From: Oscillospiraceae bacterium
GTDB lineage: Bacteria; Bacillota; Clostridia; Oscillospirales; Oscillospiraceae
Length of the DNA stretch: 40,792 nt
Assembly: GCA_017397565.1 (NCBI GenBank)
Contig: JAFQIL010000001.1
Location: 1 to 40,792 of the forward strand
Direction of reading: 5' to 3'
The position numbers and the translations under genes were made by a program. Numbering within the stretch: the stretch's first letter is position 1; every line of letters begins with the position of its first letter. The notes beneath the pieces were generated by a model. The model searched no databases, was not told the DNA's origin, and saw nothing but the letters and a program-made list of their open reading frames with translations. Below, in pieces: positions 37,659-40,792 of the stretch.

Positions 37659-38066
37659 TTACAGGTACTTCTTGACTTCCTCAGATGCCAAGGCAGGATC
37701 ATCGGAAATAGTAATGGTAATGTTCATGTTATTTGCCTCGGCAAACGCAGCACACCAAGCCACGAAAGCTTCGCCGGTTGCGCGGTCATTGCCGATGGTC
37801 TTATACAGGTTGTCGATGTAAACGTGGGTAATATCAAAGTTGCCAGCGTGCAGACCGCTGAGCAGGCCTTTCAGCATATCACTATTGGCAATGCCGTACT
37901 CCTTGGAGTCTACCAGACGGACACGGTAGTTGACATCATAGGTCAACTTCTTGCCGTACTCGATACAGACAACATCACCGTTGGCGGTAGAGAGAACCTC
38001 GTTGATGGAGTCGATCATCTTCTTGGTTTTGCCGGAGCCCTTCAGGCCCATAATCACATTAATCAT
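37659..38066 (-). CDS. Small P-loop protein of unknown function
   Basis: This 135-residue protein starts behind AAAGGAGG. Residues 1-16 (MINVIMGLKGSGKTKK) hold a clear Walker A GLKGSGKT. A Walker B-like strand, THVYIDNLYKTIGND, follows near 80-94. The remaining strands (DVVCIEYGKK and ITITISDDP) suit a minimal RecA/kinase-like fold. Such short proteins are sometimes labelled PilT-like in clostridial genomes, but nothing here supports pilus retraction. It is monocistronic with its own promoter, a palindrome in its leader, and a terminator. Confidence 0.8.
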   Translation of the reverse strand: MINVIMGLKGSGKTKKMIDSINEVLSTANGDVVCIEYGKKLTYDVNYRVRLVDSKEYGIANSDMLKGLLSGLHAGNFDITHVYIDNLYKTIGNDRATGEAFVAWCAAFAEANNMNITITISDDPALASEEVKKYL

Positions 38067-38086
38067 CGGATTTTTCCTCCTTTGCT

Positions 38087-38098
38087 ATGCCAATATTG
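38087..38098. promoter_or_regulatory. Palindrome in the P-loop gene leader, possible operator
   Basis: GCCAATATTGGC is a perfect 12-bp dyad located between the promoter and the ribosome binding site. It may bind a repressor. No regulator is adjacent. Confidence 0.4.
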
Positions 38099-38109
38099 GC
38101 GTTACTGTA

Positions 38110-38138
38110 ATTTTAACAGGTATGTGCAAATTTTGCAA
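38110..38138 (-). promoter_or_regulatory. Promoter of the P-loop gene
   Basis: TTGCAA (38138-38133) and TAAAAT (38115-38110) on the minus strand have 17-nt spacing. Confidence 0.78.
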
Positions 38139-38172
38139 CAGTAATTTTTAGTATTTCACAGGAAATTCAAAA

Positions 38173-39477
38173 TCAGTTTTCATAACCGGGCTTGCCCAGC
38201 AGCTTGAACATATTCCGTTTGTAGAATTCCACACCGGGCTGGTTAAAGGGATTCACCCCCAAAATATAGGCACTGACACCGCAGCACAGCTCAAAGAAAT
38301 AGAACATTTCACCCAGCTTTTCGTCGTTTAGCTGACCCATATCCATGGTGATGACAGGCACATCACCGTCTACATGAGCGGCCAGTGTTCCCAGGAAGGC
38401 CTGCTCGTCCACAAAGTCCAGTGTCTTACCGGCCAGGTAGTTCAGACCGTCCAGATTTTTGTAGTCGGAGCCAACGGTGTAGGTCTGCTCGGGAGCATTG
38501 AAACGGATCATGGTCTCAAAAATATTGCGTTCGCCCTGCTGGATCATCTGACCCAGAGAGTGGAGATCGGCAGTGAATTCCGCGGTGACAGGGAAGATGC
38601 CCTTGCCGTCCTTACCTTCGGACTCACCGAACAGCTGCTGCCACCAGCCACCCATCATCTTAAAGCCGGGCTCAAAGCTTTCCAGCAGCTCGATGCATTT
38701 GCCGTTGCGGTACAACAGATTCCGAATACCGGTATACAGCCATACGGGGTTTTCAAAGGAGCGCAGGTCATAGGTTTCCTTGGCTTCCCAGGCACCGGCC
38801 ATGACTTTGCCAATGTCGATACCGGCGACTGCCATAGGCAGCAGACCCACGGCGGTGAGAACACTGTAACGACCGCCGGCGTTTGGAGGGATCACAAAGG
38901 TTTCCCAGCCTTCTTCTGTAGCCATCTGACGCAGAGCGCCTTTGCAGGGGTCGGTGATGGCATAAATGCGCTTTTTGGCACCGTCAGTGCCGTATTTGCG
39001 CTCCAGCATCCATTTCAGACCCCGGAAAGCAATGGCAGGCTCGGTGGTGGTGCCGGACTTAGAGATCACAGCCACGGAAAAATCCTTGCCCTCCAGCAGA
39101 CGCATCAGTTCGTTCCAGGCGCGGGTACTCAGACCGTTGCCGGCAAAGAAGATCTGGGGATCACCTTTCCCTTTGCCGATGTTGTGATTACAGCCCTGCA
39201 GCAGCTCGATGGCTGCCCGGGGGCCTAGGTAGCTGCCGCCGATACCGATGACAACAAAAACATCGGAATCCGAACGGATGCGGTCAGCAGCCAAACGGAT
39301 GCGGCGCATTTCTTCTGTTTCACTGGGGACAGGCAGATCCAGCCAGCCCAGAAAGTCATTGCCCTCACCGGTGCCTTCGGTCAGAGTCTGGTGGGCAGTA
39401 AAAACCTCTTTCTCTATAGCCAGCAGATCCGGCAGGGAAAGCTGACCCCATACATTGGAAATATCAACTTTGATCAT
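38173..39477 (-). CDS. pgi: Glucose-6-phosphate isomerase
   Basis: It interconverts glucose 6-phosphate and fructose 6-phosphate in glycolysis. The 434-residue length fits the short Gram-positive type. The sugar-phosphate-binding segment is VISKSGTTTEPAIAF and the family signature is NAGGRYSVLTAVGLLP. The catalytic C-terminal region has GVNPFNQPGVEFYK. AAGGAAGGA lies 8 nt before the ATG. It is divergent from the glucokinase gene, which makes the preceding substrate, so the two share a control region of about 175 bp. Confidence 0.96.
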   Translation of the reverse strand: MIKVDISNVWGQLSLPDLLAIEKEVFTAHQTLTEGTGEGNDFLGWLDLPVPSETEEMRRIRLAADRIRSDSDVFVVIGIGGSYLGPRAAIELLQGCNHNIGKGKGDPQIFFAGNGLSTRAWNELMRLLEGKDFSVAVISKSGTTTEPAIAFRGLKWMLERKYGTDGAKKRIYAITDPCKGALRQMATEEGWETFVIPPNAGGRYSVLTAVGLLPMAVAGIDIGKVMAGAWEAKETYDLRSFENPVWLYTGIRNLLYRNGKCIELLESFEPGFKMMGGWWQQLFGESEGKDGKGIFPVTAEFTADLHSLGQMIQQGERNIFETMIRFNAPEQTYTVGSDYKNLDGLNYLAGKTLDFVDEQAFLGTLAAHVDGDVPVITMDMGQLNDEKLGEMFYFFELCCGVSAYILGVNPFNQPGVEFYKRNMFKLLGKPGYEN

Positions 39478-39519
39478 AGAGATAATCCTTCCTTTCCAAA
39501 TTAATAGCTAACTAACTTT

Positions 39520-39548
39520 ATATTACCGCAAAAAACGGAGAAACGCAA
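39520..39548 (-). promoter_or_regulatory. Promoter of pgi
   Basis: TTGCGT (39548-39543) and TAATAT (39525-39520) on the minus strand have 17-nt spacing. Confidence 0.6.
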
Positions 39549-39609
39549 GGGGAAAGAAAAAACTTATAGAAAAAACGTTATAAGGTATAGCTTTTCCTTT
39601 TGAGAAATT

Positions 39610-39615
39610 GTATAA
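39610..39615 (+). promoter_or_regulatory. -10 box of the ROK glucokinase promoter
   Basis: TATAAT lies 37 nt before the start. The -35 region at 16-18 nt spacing is poor, so an activator or other element may help. Confidence 0.5.
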
Positions 39616-39652
39616 TCAAGAAAACCAAATGACTTGCCGGGAGGTATAACAG

Positions 39653-40597
39653 ATGCAATATGGCTTTGGTGTCGATATTGGCGGCACAACAGTAAAGATC
39701 GCCTTGTTTGATATAACGGGAAATCTGCTGGATAAATGGGAGATCCCCTCTGTAACGGAAAATGAAGGCGCAGCGATCCTGCCGGATACCGCGGCATCTA
39801 TCAAAGAGTATATGCGTGGACATGATCTGCAAGCCCAAAATATCATCGGTATCGGCGTTGGTGTTCCCGGCCCTGTGGATAATGCCGGCGTGGTCAACGA
39901 ATGTCAGAATCTGGGCTGGGGCGTTTTCAATGTACGAGAAACGTTGGAAAAGCTCACAGGTTTCCCTGTCCGGGTGGGCAACGATGCCAATGTGGCGGCT
40001 TTGGGTGAATGCTGGAAGGGCGGCGGCAGCGGCTGCGCCAATCTGGTCATGGCCACCTTCGGCACCGGCGTTGGCGGCGGAATCATCATCGATGGCAAGC
40101 CCATCAACGGTGCCCATGGTGCCGCCGGTGAGATCGGACACATGGTTCTGGATGCCCGGGAGACAGAATACTGCAACTGTGGCAAGCGGGGCTGTACAGA
40201 ACAGTATTGCTCCGCCACCGGCGTGGTTCGGCTGGCAAAGCGGTACCTGGCAGCCCAGGATTGCCCCAGCAGCCTTCGGGCATTGGAGAAGATCACCGCA
40301 AAGGATGTGTTTGATGCCGCCAAGGCAGGGGATGCCGCTGCAAAGGAAATTTTGGAGCAGGTCTACGACTATATGGGTCAGTTCCTGGGCAGCCTGTGTG
40401 CAGTGATCGATCCGGAGGTGGTGGTCATGGGCGGCGGCATGAGTCGGGCCGGACAGCAGCTGGTGGATGGCGCAGCCCGGTATTTCCCCCGTTATGCCTT
40501 CCCCGCTACCAAGACCGTCCGGTTTACTCTGGCGACCTTGGGTAACGATGCCGGCGCGGTAGGCGCCTTCAAGCTGGTGCTGGACGAGCTTGGATAA
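39653..40597 (+). CDS. glcK: ROK-family glucokinase
   Basis: It phosphorylates glucose with ATP. The ATG at 39653 (314 residues) follows GGGAGGT. The ATP phosphate loop is FGVDIGGTTVKIALFD. The sugar-binding GNDANVAALGE carries the catalytic Asp, with GTGVGGGII and GAAGEIGHMV after it. The ROK zinc motif is CNCGKRGCTEQYCSATG, where the three Cys and the GHMV His bind zinc. Divergent pgi supports glucose as substrate, but other hexoses or N-acetylmannosamine cannot be excluded. Confidence 0.93.
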   Translation: MQYGFGVDIGGTTVKIALFDITGNLLDKWEIPSVTENEGAAILPDTAASIKEYMRGHDLQAQNIIGIGVGVPGPVDNAGVVNECQNLGWGVFNVRETLEKLTGFPVRVGNDANVAALGECWKGGGSGCANLVMATFGTGVGGGIIIDGKPINGAHGAAGEIGHMVLDARETEYCNCGKRGCTEQYCSATGVVRLAKRYLAAQDCPSSLRALEKITAKDVFDAAKAGDAAAKEILEQVYDYMGQFLGSLCAVIDPEVVVMGGGMSRAGQQLVDGAARYFPRYAFPATKTVRFTLATLGNDAGAVGAFKLVLDELG

Positions 40598-40610
40598 TAC
40601 TATGATATGG

Positions 40611-40641
40611 AAACACCCGCGGTTTTTCACCGCGGGTGTTT
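40611..40641 (+). terminator. Terminator of the glucokinase gene
   Basis: AAACACCCGCGG (40611-40622) and CCGCGGGTGTTT (40630-40641) form a perfect 12-bp stem with a weak U-tail. Confidence 0.75.
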
Positions 40642-40652
40642 GCGTGAAAAGT

Positions 40653-40792
40653 CAAATTTCCGTTTGTAGGGGAGTTGCAATAGAGCGAAAGGCTTCTCCT
40701 TGAGGAGAAGCTGTCACACCCCGGCACTTCGGAACCGGGGTGTGACTGATGTGGTGTAGCCGCGCAGCGGCGTAAAACGCTGCAAAATTATC
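40653..40792. repeat. Composite intergenic repeat, cut by the window edge
   Basis: CAAATTTCCGTTTGTAGGGG (40653-40672) matches the end motif. GGCTTCTCCTTGAGGAGAAG (from 40691) with CTGTCA and a later TGACTGATG resembles the module at 23303-23428, here with a hairpin CACCCCGG/CCGGGGTG inserted. No gene is supported. Confidence 0.55.

Overview
The window is a stretch of a Gram-positive Clostridia-type chromosome of moderate GC content. The Oscillospiraceae/Ruminococcaceae are the likeliest group. The evidence is the ftsE-ftsX-M23-S41 cluster, a CIRCE operator, an FMN riboswitch driving a RibU importer, a short Gram-positive-type Pgi, CCA-encoding tRNA genes, strong AGGAGG ribosome binding sites and dense intergenic repeats. 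No species can be named from the sequence alone.

Positions 1-5.8 kb are the end of an integrative conjugative element abutting the 3' end of lysS. All its genes lie on the minus strand. Read from lysS they are two DUF6462-type small DNA-binding proteins (one fused to a DUF5348-like domain), a winged-helix/Cys-cluster protein, an ArpU/RinA-like regulator, a consensus promoter followed by a leader terminator, a VirB2-like pilin candidate, a VirB6/TrbL-like channel protein, and a partial membrane-anchored protein resembling the N-terminus of ICE cell-wall hydrolases. Intrinsic-terminator-like hairpins sit in several of the gaps, which suggests read-through control of transfer.

Positions 5.9-31 kb are conserved chromosome. 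In order they hold greA-lysS; a MarR-controlled heterodimeric ABC exporter; ftsE-ftsX with an M23 murein hydrolase and an S41 protease; a CdaR/PucR-type regulator; rsuA; a DUF4830 protein; FMN riboswitch-ribU; a membrane protein; CIRCE-controlled htpG; a YbiT/YkpA-like ABC-F protein; argS; a GNAT acetyltransferase; and rlmB followed by a protein that looks like a catalytically dead P-type ATPase with an N-terminal DTVRF repeat tail.

Positions 31-40.8 kb hold an MdoB/LTA-synthase-like phosphoglycerol transferase and tRNA-Gly(CCC). A small regulatory island follows, with a DUF6809-like gene, two XRE regulators and three near-identical operators over two overlapping promoters. Next come an oxidoreductase and an AT-rich lipoprotein gene inside an inverted-repeat-flanked insertion that split a duplicated tRNA-Arg 3' end. 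The window closes with tRNA-Arg(CCG), an SH3-NlpC/P60 hydrolase, a small P-loop protein, pgi and a ROK glucokinase.

Most longer intergenic gaps carry modular repeats. A short end motif related to AAATTGCCATTTATCGGG and its inverse bracket different hairpin modules. The strongest leads are the pseudo-P-type ATPase, the three-operator switch, the lipoprotein insertion, the attenuated transfer promoter, the FMN aptamer with a 161-nt P3 arm, and two ABC systems with coordinated loss of one ATP site.
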